From NCBI GenBank assembly GCA_963662155.1, contig OY759261.1, positions 34,221,022 through 34,285,021 on the forward strand: DNA of 64,000 nucleotides, written 5' to 3'. The notes under the pieces are model-generated. The model saw only the letters and a list, made by a program, of their open reading frames with translations. It did not search any database and was not told the DNA's origin. The position numbers were made by a program, and so were the translations under genes. This DNA is from Lamellibrachia columna. Lineage: Eukaryota; Annelida; Polychaeta; Sabellida; Siboglinidae. Below, in pieces: positions 54,223 through 64,000 of this stretch (the first letter of the stretch is position 1; every line of letters starts with the position of its first letter).

Positions 54223-55133
54223 CGTGTACTTTCTTTGTGTATCTCTTGACAGGAACCATGTCTGACTTGTAGGTGACCTCCCTCTTTCTTTGTGTATCTC
54301 TTGACAGGAACCATGTCTGACTTGAGGGTGACCTCCCTCTCTCTTTGTGTATCTCTTGACAGGAACCATGTCTGACTTGAGGGTGACCTCCCTCTCTCTT
54401 TGTGTATCTCTTGACAGGAACCATGTCTGACTTGAGGGTGACGTCCCTCTCTCTTTGTGTATCTCTTGACAGGAACCATGTCTGACTTGAGGGTGACCTC
54501 CCTCTCTCTTTGTGTATCTCTTGACAGGAACCATGTCTGACTTGAGGGTGATCTCCCTCTCTCTTTGTGTATCTTTTGACAGGAACCATGTCTGACTTGA
54601 GGGTGACCTCCCTCTCTCTTTGTGTATCTCTTGACAGGATCCATGTCTGACTTGAGGGTCACCTCCCTCTCTCTTTGTGTATCTCTTGACAGGAACCATG
54701 TCTGACTTGAGGGTGATCTCCCTCTCTCTTTGTGTATCTTTTGACAGGAACCATGTCTGACTTGAGGGTGACCTCCCTCTCTCTTTGTGTATCTCTTGAC
54801 AGGAACCATGTCTGACTTGAGGGTGACCTCCCTCTCTCTTTGTGTATCTCTTGACAGGAACCATGTCTGACTTGAGGGTGACGTCCCTCTCTCTTTGTGT
54901 ATCTCTTGACAGGAACCATGTCTGACTTGAGGGTGACCTCCCTCTCTCTTTGTGTATCTCTTGACAGGAACCATGTCTGACTTGAGGGTGACCTCCCTCT
55001 CTCTTTGTGTATCTCTTGACAGGATCCATGTCTGACTTGAGGGTCACCTCCCTCTCTCTTTGTGTATCTCTTGACAGGAACCATGTCTGACTTGAGGGTC
55101 ACCTCCCTCTCTCCCACTTTCAACTTGTACTCC
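54223..55133 (-). pseudogene. GARS1: GARS pseudogene Q, exon filled by a 55-bp coding minisatellite (~16 copies)
   Basis: Same structure as 41644-42222: the acceptor CGTTTCCTTCAG, EYKLKVG, then ~16 copies of EREVTLKSDMVPVKRYTKK in rotating frames, then KVH and the donor GTTAGT. It is 911 nt against under 100 nt expected. Units here are more uniform than in copy P (mostly GTGTATCTC), suggesting more recent homogenisation. Confidence 0.87.
54235..55115. repeat. Minisatellite, 55-bp unit, ~16 copies (locus Q)
   Basis: Unit TCTTTGTGTATCTCTTGACA, GGAACCATGTCTGACTTGAG, GGTGACCTCCCTCTC. A multi-unit block carrying the markers GATCTCC, CTTTTGACAGG and AGGATCCATG recurs (about 54550-54650 and 54710-55030), indicating duplication of several units together. 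Confidence 0.95.
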
Positions 55134-55635
55134 CTGAAGGAAACGAGACGAAACTGAGAACAAGGCACAACACAATACACATCAACGTCCATATTTCCTT
55201 TCTTTTCTTTTTCCTAGCCTCAGTGTTCTCTATCTGATGTCTATCTGCCAACTGTACATCATTTCTTTGTCTTCTTTTACTATTCATGCATGAGTGTATA
55301 ATCTTCAAATTTGAAGGATTTCCTCTTATATGATGAAGAAAAAGAGTGCATGTTTTATTACTTAGGCTCGTACAATTCTCAATGTGTTGTTTATACAACA
55401 AGGCTAGTTATCAATAATTAATTAACAACAGATAAACAAAATGGTTCAATTAAAATTCCTATTAAGAGTAAACCAAAATATTACATAATTATCACAACAA
55501 TTTATATAAGACAATCTGGTGTGATATTGTGATAACGTATAAATTTAATAAAATATTGTTTTAGTAAGGTTTGTTGTAAGTTACAGTAATCAGGCAAATA
55601 TTAATGTGTAAAATTAGGTTGACCTATGAACCAAC

Positions 55636-55796
55636 CCATTTTCCTTCATTGCAGTTTCGAGAGAATTCAGTGAACCCTCGTCCATCTTAGAGAGATGATC
55701 GCCTTAGCATCTTTCTTGAATTCTTTTCCAAGAAGGCCTTTGTTGGGCACATCCTCCACAACTTCCATTTCTACATTGGCAAGGTGAAGGTCACTA
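55636..55796 (-). pseudogene. GARS1: GARS pseudogene Q, exon with the FKKDAK motif
   Basis: The acceptor TTATTATTCCAG is followed by a frame containing VEMEVVED, VPNKGLLGKEFKKDAKAI, then a deletion (the ATGGAA of copy P is missing) and MDEGSLNSLETAMKENG, then GTTGGT. It is the paralogue of 42709-42873. Confidence 0.87.
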
Positions 55797-56074
55797 CTGG
55801 AATAATAACTGATCCCTCTTGGATGGCATTTCTTTCAAAGGCTGAATTTCATTGACAGAAAATTTAGAACGTTGGCTATCCATTTTGAGTAAATTGTTCT
55901 TCATGACAAGACTTAGAGTCAGCTTTAACAAAATTACACAATTTACACTGTATGAATACTGAAGAGATAGTGACCATGTACTGAAACATCTCTTAGTGAC
56001 TTAACAAACTCTCACCAGAAATCAAACAAACGTGGAAAACTATGGTTCAACAAAAAGGATATTGGCTCCGGTAC

Positions 56075-56180
56075 TTTCTTCTCTGCCACCAGGTGGATTC
56101 CAGTTGACTTTGTGTGTTGAGAGATTGTAGCACGATCTGTCTGCACATCCGACACATCTGACCCATCCGTACAACTAGTG
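56075..56180 (-). pseudogene. GARS1: GARS pseudogene Q, exon with the GCADRSCYNLS motif
   Basis: The frame reads YGWVRCVGCADRSCYNLS and then slips. It is closer to the family (GCADRSCYDLS) than copy P (GCADRLCHNLS), so P has decayed further at this exon. Confidence 0.88.
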
Positions 56181-56707
56181 CTTGCGTTATGTTCTTATAA
56201 TTATTGTACTAAAGTCCACATATCTCAGCCAATCCTGTTCTTATATGGATGCAATCTATTGCAACAAATGCATACATATGTGTATGTGTGTGCATGCGTG
56301 TGTGCATGCATGTAATTATGTATACGCATAACTCACAGGTAATATTATATAATAATCAAAACTATTAGCTAATACAAGTTCTAAAACTTGTGTTTTCACT
56401 CACTTGTGCCATGTTTCAGTGGCAGAAAATATATGAATATTCTGAGGGCTTATGCTGATTCATCATTGTGCAAAATTCTCTATATTTATTATCATACAAA
56501 ATTATGCAATTTATTTTTCATATTCATTATTACACCAAATTATCCATATTTATTTCTATAGTACCCCAAATTATCCATATTTGGTCCTGCACAAAATTAC
56601 CCACATTATTATACAAAATTATGCATATTAATCATAACACAAACTGGAGGGTAATATGTTGTATATAAATAGAATTAGGGGGTCTCTCTTACATAAGTTG
56701 CCTTTAT

Positions 56708-56818
56708 TTCTGCGTCCCAGCAGTCACACGCGTAATGTGCCATCTCATTTGTCATGTGCTGACGGAATCACAACTTTGTCTTGTCGATGCCAATCTTCAC
56801 GAAGTACACCAACCAGAT
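56708..56818 (-). pseudogene. GARS1: GARS pseudogene Q, exon with the [14 protein letters not shown] motif
   Basis: The frame reads [39 protein letters not shown]. The TGA is at the same Arg codon as in copy P. The donor has decayed (GAAATAAAG where P has GAGGTAATG). Confidence 0.92.
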
Positions 56819-57239
56819 TTACAATGAGAACCTTCAAACCAGAAGATGGCAAATGTCAAACCTAGCACAAGAGGGGAACTTTAACCCTAGCCTAGGTCGG
56901 AGTGACCAATGATAAACTTCCACTGTGTACACAGATTAGAGTTATTCATGAGTGCTTTTAAAAAGTCATAACATTGCTAATAATTATCACACAAATGTGA
57001 CTGAGGTATAATTTTGTTGCTAAAAGACTCTTTATTATAATAAAATGATAAAAAACACAGCACAAAATCTTATCAAGAGGATATTACTATTTGAATTTCA
57101 TCATGATTTCTCTGTGTTCTGTTGTTATTTCTGTAAACTATTGCTGGAAGTTACTGAATGTCAAAATGTACATTTTCTTGTCTGATGAAAATTTCAAACA
57201 CCTGACAACCAATGATCTGCTTTCTCTTACTGAATGAAT

Positions 57240-57541
57240 GCGTGTGTTTGAATGCAAGAAGCATAGTATATAAGAAAAACAAATAAAACATTATGGTAGA
57301 AGATATTAACCCTCACATAACTGGTATAACCGAATCATGGGCCGACAAAGACATATCAGATGCTGAATTAGGACTGACAGGATATGTAATGTTTAGGAGA
57401 GATCGAACGTGAAGAAAAGGAGAGGGAGTTATTTTATATATTAAAGATTCCATTCAGGCTTACGAAATAAAATTAGAAAGGGAAGCAAATTGCGATGAAG
57501 CTGTCTGGTGCAATAGTTACAAGAAATTCAACATTAACTAT
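57240..57541 (+). mobile_element. CR1-like endonuclease fragment (N-terminal half)
   Basis: The translation reads LNARSIVYKKNK, stop, then EDINPHITGITESWADKDIS, DAELGLTGYVMFRRDRT, stop, GEGVILYIKDSIQAYEIKLE, REANCDEAVWC. NARS and TESW are the conserved Asn and Glu motifs of retrotransposon endonucleases. It overlaps and extends N-terminally the endonuclease remnant at 17.2 kb. Homology stops abruptly at about 57541. Confidence 0.82.
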
Positions 57542-57904
57542 TGCCCTCCCGGGCTGGGCTAACTGACCGCACAGCTGACAGTTCATATTGGAATGTGACT
57601 TGGAGACACGTGAAAAAATGTTATTTAGTTAAACCGCAATCCTTAATAAAAGAAGACTTGATCTATCACGATCGCTCTGACGTCATGCGTAGATTGCATA
57701 TACCTTCTCAATCTGGCGGAAACTAGGCGTACAGCTGATACAATCATATATCTGTGTAATTTGGAGATGTAATTTGTTGCTGTAATTAAAGCATACCCTT
57801 ACTGAGAAATGACAAACAAAATGATTTGGAACAATTATGAAACTGACTACATGTTGTTTGCATTTGTTCATCCTTGGGCCTTCATTTGGTAGAAAATCGA
57901 GGGG

Positions 57905-58985
57905 CACAACAACAAACACGTGGTCGGTTGTGGGGCACAACAACACACACGTAGTCAGTTGTGGGGGCACAACAACACACACGTAGTCAGTTGTGGGGGT
58001 ACAACAATACACACGTGGTCGGTTGTGGGGGGCACAACAATACACACGTGGTCGGTTGTGGGGCACAACAACACACACATGGTCGGTTGTGGGGCACAAC
58101 AACACACACGTAGTCAGTTGTGGGGGGCACAACAACACACACGTAGTCAGTTGTGGGGGCACAACAATACACACGTGGTCGGTTGTGGGGCACAACAACA
58201 CACACGTAGTCAGCTGTGGGGGCACAACAATACACACGTGGTCGGTTGTGGGGCACAACAACACACGCGTGGTCGGTTGTGGGGCACAACAACACACACG
58301 TGGTCGATTGTGGGGGCACAACAACACACACGTAGTCAGTTGTGGGGGCACAACAATACACACGTGGTCGGTTGTGGGGCACAACAACACACGCGTGGTC
58401 GGTTGTGGGGCACAACAACACACGCGTGGTCAGTTGTGGGGGCACAACAACACACACGTAGTCAGTTGTGGGGGCACAACAACACACGCGTGGTCGGTTG
58501 TGGGGCACAACAACACACACGTAGTCAGTTGTGGGGGCACAACAATACACAAGTGGTCGGTTGTGGGGCACAACAACACACACGTAGTCAGTTGTGGGGG
58601 CACAACAATACACACGTGGTCGGTTTTGGGGCACAACATCACACGCGTGGTCGGTTGTGGGTCACAACAACACACACGTAGTCGGTTATGGGGGCACAAC
58701 AACACACGCGTGGTCGGTTGTGGGGCACAACAACACACACGTAGTCGGTTATGGGGGCACAACAACACACGCGTGGTCAGTTGTGGGGCACAACAACACA
58801 CACGTAGTCGGTTGTGGGGCACAACAACACACGCGTGGTCGGTTGTGGGGCACAACAACACACACGTAGTCAGTTGTGGGGGCACAACAACACACGCGTG
58901 GTCGGTTGTGGGCGCACCAACACACACGTGGTCGGTTGTGGGGCACAACAACACACACGTAGTCGGTTGTGGGGGCACAACCGCC
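57905..58985. repeat. Minisatellite, 31/32-bp unit, ~34 copies
   Basis: Unit GTGGTCGGTTGTGGGGCACA plus ACAACACACAC, with alternation of two types (GTGGTCGG / GTAGTCAG). Long frames on both strands are by-products of the array. Confidence 0.95.
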
Positions 58986-59264
58986 AATTCGACGCATGTC
59001 AGTATGACTTTATATCTTAGCATGATAACCAAGAATAACATATTGTACATACTAAATATTGGGCAGTTGCATCGCACAGTAGCTTTGTGCTGTGCCCCGC
59101 CTTCCCCTAACATGTGCAGTAAGTTTAATAAAAGAGAATGTACTTTTGTTGCAATCATCAAGAGAATGTACCCTGATCGTTAGGTCGGGTAACTTGTGAA
59201 CATGTGAATAACTTATGTTATAGTATTTAGAGCCACATGAAACATGTGTGAACAACGACGACTT

Positions 59265-59700
59265 GCTTCCTGAGAAGCCAGTTGTGATGACACTACCGTA
59301 TTGGTTTGATTGAACTTCAAGAGTGCTTCCTGAGAAGGCAGTTGTGGTGACACTACCGTACTGGTTTGATTCAACTTCAAGAGTGCTTCCTGATAAGGCA
59401 GTTGTGGTGACACTACCGTACTGGTTTGAGTGAACTTCAAGAGTGCTTCCTGAGAAGGCCGTTGTGATGGCACTACCGTACTGGTTTGATTCAACTTCAA
59501 GAGTGCTTCCTGAGAAGGCAGTTGTGATGATACTACCGTACTGGTTTGATTGAACTTCAAGAGTGCTTCCTGTGAAGGCAGTTGTGATGACACTACCGTA
59601 CTGGTTTGATTCAACTTCAAGAGTGCTTCCAGAGAAGGCAGTTGTGATGACACTACCGTACTGGTTTGATTCAACTTCAAGAGTGCTTCAAGAGCGCTTC
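59265..59700. repeat. Minisatellite, 60-bp unit, ~7.5 copies
   Basis: Unit ACTTCAAGAGTGCTTCCTGA, GAAGGCAGTTGTGATGACAC, TACCGTACTGGTTTGATTCA. A period of 60 gives an open minus frame of 20-residue repeats. It is not considered a gene. Confidence 0.94.
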
Positions 59701-59750
59701 GCGGGGTGAACACTGACACGACTAAAAATAACGAACCCGGAAAAAGAAGA

Positions 59751-60320
59751 CTATGAGAGGCAAAACTCGTTCAAACCTGGCTTGCTACAACATAAAGAAA
59801 GTGGACATACACAACCTTCTAGTATACAACATAGAGCAGCAGCACAATTCGATTGATGCCGTAACGTATGAGGCACAACCGAGACTATGTTTATACACAT
59901 TACTAACTCACGCACGCATACATATCCCAAACAGTTGCCAAGCTCGCCATATATGTCCCAAACAGTTGCAAACCTCGCCATTCTTTTATGGTATTTTCCG
60001 TTAGGCGCTGATAAGTCATCACAGAACCAACTCATCGTAGCGCATCCGCTTATGGTGGGGTAAACACTCATGAAGACGACCGTAGCAATAGTAAGTATCA
60101 CTCCCACGCCGATATGTGTCTCACCGAAAGCGTAGTTAAAGTTCGCATGTCTTTGGTCCGGAGCAAGTACGACGACCACCACATTCGGGTTTGTCATTTC
60201 CGAGGCCATAGTCATATAGTACACGATCCTTCTCCGCTGAAAACGTATGTCTAACAGTAACGCATGTATGAATCGGGCCAATGTCAACGACCGTGACTCA
60301 CGCATTGAGTGACGTGCCAC
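59751..60320 (-). CDS. Unrecognised 189-codon frame with hydrophobic segments
   Basis: An open minus-strand frame in non-repetitive DNA. An internal Met (MASEMTNPNVVVVVLAPDQR) is followed by HIGVGVILTIATVVFMSVYP, a plausible membrane segment. Further hydrophobic or Cys-rich stretches follow. A first coding exon of a multi-span membrane protein (MS4A-like layout) is one possibility, with the frame beyond about 60060 being intron read-through. No domain is recognised with confidence. Confidence 0.25.
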   Translation of the reverse strand: MARHSMRESRSLTLARFIHALLLDIRFQRRRIVYYMTMASEMTNPNVVVVVLAPDQRHANFNYAFGETHIGVGVILTIATVVFMSVYPTISGCATMSWFCDDLSAPNGKYHKRMARFATVWDIYGELGNCLGYVCVRELVMCINIVSVVPHTLRHQSNCAAALCCILEGCVCPLSLCCSKPGLNEFCLS

Positions 60321-60410
60321 AGCGCACCTGTTCGATCGTCAATGACCGTGACTCACGCACTGAGTGACGTGCCACAGCGCACCTGTTCGATCGTCAACGA
60401 CCGTGACACA
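60285..60410. repeat. Tandem repeat, 54-bp unit, ~2.4 copies
   Basis: GACCGTGACTCACGCATTGA / GTGACGTGCCACAGCGCACC / TGTTCGATCGTCAA. The unit contains TGACGTG and overlaps the 5' end of the minus-strand frame at 59751-60320. Confidence 0.9.
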
Positions 60411-62387
60411 GCATAGAGCGCCGTTCCACAACTACAACCGAATTAACTTTCGGTTCATTTTGAGATTAAGATTGTGTAAATATGACCAACATGTTTTAAT
60501 GTGGACACACTGACCAAACAGAGATCAAAATTATGTACCTTTTTCACGAAAAAAACCGGTTGTTAATGTACTAGTTATGCAGTTATGATGGAGTGAATTA
60601 ATATAAATGCCAATATGTTAAAGTACATATATACTAATGCCTTAAACAATCTGGTTTGATGTTGGATTACAATTGTATGTTGTTTGGTAGCTTCAGTTTT
60701 GTAGTGCATCAAAGGCTCGGCAGGCAGGAAGTATATCTGTGTGGAACGCTGCCAAAGACATTTCGCAATATACCACACATGATGCCACGTTGCGTTCACA
60801 GTCTTCAGACCAGCCACATTTATAGGCCTATACACGACATATATTACTTCAGGCAATATTCCCCTGTGAAACGGAGGCGAGTTGTGGAGTCGTTTCAAAA
60901 AGGCCGGTCAACATGCTTTGTATAAGTATTATACTATATCTGGTATAATTATCTTAAATATAATAATTCGATAGTTGATCGCTTGGCGGCGTGCTACTGA
61001 TAGTAGCGCCTGTAAGAATCCGGCTCCCACGCCTGCTTCTCATTTAGGAATGCACATATATATTTGATTACTGTATTTGATTCAACTAATGTCAGTTAGA
61101 AATCACACTTGAGGATTGGTATAAACTATTGGAAACCCTTTGGCAAATTCATTAAGATGTTAGGGGGGTGCAAATGTAGTCACCCCTTACTTTACATGCT
61201 ACCATGTGTTTTCTCAGCAGGTTACATACGTAAAAAAACAAAAAAATAATCAAAAAGGGGTTGGCCATAGGCCAATATCTCCCCCCGCCCCCGCCGTAAA
61301 CCTCCCCCTCCCAAAATACGCACCTGGTCGGGTCCACTAAGTGTTCTAAAGAGGTACTCAAAAATCTTTATTTGAAATAATCAATAGTTGTGCAGCTCAG
61401 TTGTGCATGATCAGTTGATCATAGGAAGAGGAACATCGTATCGTGGCTGTTAACTCCTGAGAGCTGTGTGAACGGTGGCTGACTTAGAGGAGTGGTGGGT
61501 CATCACCATGATTGGCTCCGTCATTCCACTCGCAATAAAACATCTATATGACGTTTGTTACGTTTAGGGAATCCGCTACTATGATGGAGCTGCTATTGTG
61601 ATATATTAAAGGCACGTGTGTATTTCAACTACGCGAGAACAAATTAGAGACGCCAGATCCATTCGACCGTGAAAGGCACGCATCGTCACGTTGGTTGAAA
61701 GACGTCATTGGGATTGTTATAAATTTTGACACAATCGTAAAGATCGATGCCAATTTTATAAAATGTAATGGAGCATTTAAAAGGCAACAGATGGTTATAT
61801 GGTAACCTGTGGAAGATGTCATTGATTCAATAAATACAAAATTACGTCTGATTTGCCACCGAAAAAATACAAAAAACCTTCTAGCTAGAATAATATTCAT
61901 CATATTAATACATGAACCAATCCGCTCTCTAGGTTGTCTATAAGGCTGCTAGTGGTGGTATTTGTGTCATCATAACAATATTTTATTTCCTATCAACAGT
62001 TATGAACGGTTTTCTAGCAGGTATCAAATCCTATGATGGATATCCTAGGCCTGGTGATAGCTCTAACAACATCTTATGAGACAGGAACATTTAGTGTGGA
62101 TTTGCAGATGGTGGTGGATTATAATCCAGATCAATAATACAGCATTCTGTGTACAGGAATATAGGTCTCTGGGTAATGGTCCTGCTAAGTCCAATATACA
62201 AACGTTGGCGTTTGTTTTAACAATAACAATAATTCAGATCATTATATCATACACGTAATATGCCGTTAACGTTACATAAGGTGACACATGCTGGCCATCG
62301 TCATTTGCATCGTTGTAAGTCCCACAGTGCCGGTGATCCGTCTGGTGTGTTCATTGTAGCAGATATAGTGTGTGCCACACGTGTTAC
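60411..62387. other. Intergenic, no recognised gene
   Basis: AT-rich unique DNA. Short frames at 60575-60925 and 61625-61903 are not recognisable. Confidence 0.45.
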
Positions 62388-62909
62388 CGGCGGGCGGGCG
62401 GGCGGGCGGGCGGGCGGGCGGGCGGGCGGGCGGGCGGGCGGGCGGGCGGGCGGGCGGGCGGGCGGGCGGGCGGGCGGGCGGGCGGGCGGGCGGGCGGGCG
62501 GGCGGGCGGGCGGGCGGGCGGGCGGGCGGGCGGGCGGGCGGGCGGGCGGGCGGGCGGGCGGGCGGGCGGGCGGGCGGGCGGGCGGGCGGGCGGGCGGGCG
62601 GGCGGGCGGGCGGGCGGGCGGGCGGGCGGGCGGGCGGGCGGGCGGGCGGGCGGGCGGGCGGGCGGGCGGGCGGGCGGGCGGGCGGGCGGGCGGGCGGGCG
62701 GGCGGGCGGGCGGGCGGGCGGGCGGGCGGGCGGGCGGGCGGGCGGGCGGGCGGGCGGGCGGGCGGGCGGGCGGGCGGGCGGGCGGGCGGGCGGGCGGGCG
62801 GGCGGGCGGGCGGGCGGGCGGGCGGGCGGGCGGGCGGGCGGGCGGGCGGGCGGGCGGGCGGGCGGGCGGGCGGGCGGGCGGGCGGGCGGGCGGGCGGGCG
62901 GGCGGGCGG
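62388..62909. repeat. (CGGG)n microsatellite, ~130 uninterrupted units
   Basis: About 520 bp of perfect GGGC tetranucleotide repeat: GGG runs every fourth base on one strand, CCC runs on the other. It is open in all frames as AGGR/PPAR repeats. It sits in otherwise AT-rich DNA. Confidence 0.98.
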
Positions 62910-63900
62910 TGCACTATTAGTTCAGCAAATAGTAACAGCTCAAGACTGGGTCGTTATCGCATATAACCTATGTTAGCTTTGTTACCAGTTACACTAATTA
63001 CAGTTTCATGGCTGATGTAGAGCCGTACTATGCAATAAAAATTGTATTAGTTAGTTTTATTTGCGGTAATCAGAGTTCTTCTTTATTAAGAAACATATAT
63101 TTTTACCTGATCTAAATGTGCAGACCCCCTACACCCACGAGTGTTTCAACTTGCCCTATGACTAGTTTCAACTTACCCCGTATACGAGGTTAGTTGAAGC
63201 ACATGATTTATGCTCACAAAATTAATTATATGTCGGGTATTCTTGGAAATACACATTTTCTTAGTACCTACACATATGACATGAATATATATGCCTGCGG
63301 GTGCATGTTATTTATTTTTTGATAAATAAAACGCGTTTCGAATTATCCATGATAAGACTAAAAGTGTGTCAACTAGCCCCGTCTCCCCGATGCAGGCCTC
63401 CAGTTGTCCATTGCCTCAAATTATCGGGACAGGCGTTTCGTCTTCTTCCTGGTTTGTTTTATCCTTCGACTTCAATTGTTGTTAAAAACCAGACTTTGGC
63501 TTCGTCTTTTCCAGTGTCCGTGCTTTGATATTTTTCATCGTTTCAACTAGCTAGCAGTCCTTTCTCTTCAGACACACCAACCTGTTGTCAGACCCAGACA
63601 TACCAACCTGTTGTCAGACCCAGACATACCAACTTGTTGTCAGTTGTTGATTTCTTTGCAGCTTTTGTTGGAATAACACGCTTGTTTCACTACTTGAGTC
63701 CGTTATTGTAACGTGATAAAATCGTCTGGATGTTGAACAGTTTATTATAACGTTGTTTTTCCCATGCGATACTTGATGAAGAATGTCTAATAGTTCGACA
63801 TCCATATGTGTTTGGCGCACATGTCAGTGAGTACTTCGGCTAACAGTTCCGAGGTTTCATAACCCAAAGACTTTCACCATTTGAAGGCTCCCAGCACATA
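62910..63900. other. Intergenic with a 27-bp, 3-copy repeat at 63567-63640
   Basis: ACCAACCTGTTGTCAGACCC plus AGACATA is repeated three times. No gene is recognised in the rest. Confidence 0.5.
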
Positions 63901-63908
63901 AATCAAAC

Positions 63909-64000
63909 AATATTTAACAAGATTTGCCATCCAAGCCAAACACCCAGATGGCAAGCGGACAAGGAAGCCATTGGCTTATCGAAAGTCCAACAATATTCAT
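63909..64000 (-). mobile_element. 3' tail of a CR1-like element running off the window
   Basis: The minus strand reads ATATTGTTGGACTTTCGATA, AGCCAATGGCTTCCTTGTCC, GCTTGCCATCTGGGTG, GGATGGCAAATCTTGTTAAA, nearly identical to the tail at 27021-27100. The RT should begin just beyond 64000. Confidence 0.85.

Larger units (their letters stand above)
53840..57165. repeat. Segmental duplication, copy Q (partner 41255-44238)
   Basis: Collinear with copy P from ATGAAATAAAGATTTTT to TTGCTGGAAGTTACTGAAT. It carries the same GARS exons and introns on the minus strand. It abuts the 54-bp array on the left and a CR1-like endonuclease fragment on the right. Confidence 0.93.

Noticed and set aside
57683..59183. 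Long frames of 200-400 codons on both strands
   Set aside because: By-products of the 31/32-bp array; every frame is open and no domain appears.
62260..62976. 238-codon Ala/Gly/Arg frame and the reverse Pro/Ala/Arg frame
   Set aside because: Pure translation of (CGGG)n.

Overview
The window is eukaryotic, invertebrate genomic DNA. It has GT-AG introns, 5'-truncated non-LTR retrotransposons, several DNA-transposon families and an extreme load of minisatellites (about 35 arrays, roughly a quarter of the window). CR1/L2-like retroelements, a FLYWCH-MULE and Harbinger/hAT relics together suggest a lophotrochozoan, probably a mollusc. That placement is inference. No intact, complete protein-coding gene is visible; most long open frames are accidents of tandem repeats.

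Layout. 0-20 kb: a candidate first exon (0.59 kb), a nested pair of TIR elements (4.0-5.9 kb), a longer relative of the inner element (12.2-13.6 kb), an L2/Jockey-like RT relic (8.6-9.35 kb, minus), many arrays, and a CR1-like element with broken endonuclease and RT (17.2-19.9 kb). 20-24 kb: minus strand, the last three exons of a glycyl-tRNA synthetase (GARS) pseudogene and its 3' flank. 24-31 kb: three exons of SEPSECS (O-phosphoseryl-tRNA(Sec) selenium transferase), minus strand, interrupted by a GGGCC-rich hAT relic and CR1-like copies. 31.4-33.6 kb: a FLYWCH-MULE transposase pseudogene, minus strand, with two internal minisatellites. 35-36.2 kb: an L2-like element. 36.5-45.5 kb: a second GARS pseudogene block with the upstream and middle exons. 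45.7-46.5 kb: a C2H2 zinc-finger relic and a tRNA-derived SINE head. 48.6-50.6 kb: a Harbinger-like element carrying a three-exon Myb/SANT-like gene. 52.3-53.8 kb: a 54-bp array. 53.8-57.2 kb: a third, partial GARS block that is a segmental duplicate of 41.3-44.2 kb. 57.2-64 kb: a CR1-like endonuclease fragment, more arrays, a 189-codon frame with hydrophobic segments, a ~520-bp (CGGG)n tract, and the 3' tail of another CR1-like copy at the right edge.

The main theme is that many minisatellites are amplified pieces of coding exons. Arrays of 55, 32 and 82 bp come from GARS exons, and a 56-bp array from a SEPSECS exon. A 35-bp array starts at a SEPSECS splice donor. Arrays of 29 and 21 bp lie inside the MULE transposase, and a 34-bp array comes from a zinc-finger linker. 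Paralogous blocks in the same window carry the same locus at different array sizes (10 versus 16 copies; 1 versus 13), so amplification can be followed before and after. All homology calls were made by reading translations against remembered family motifs; no search was run.
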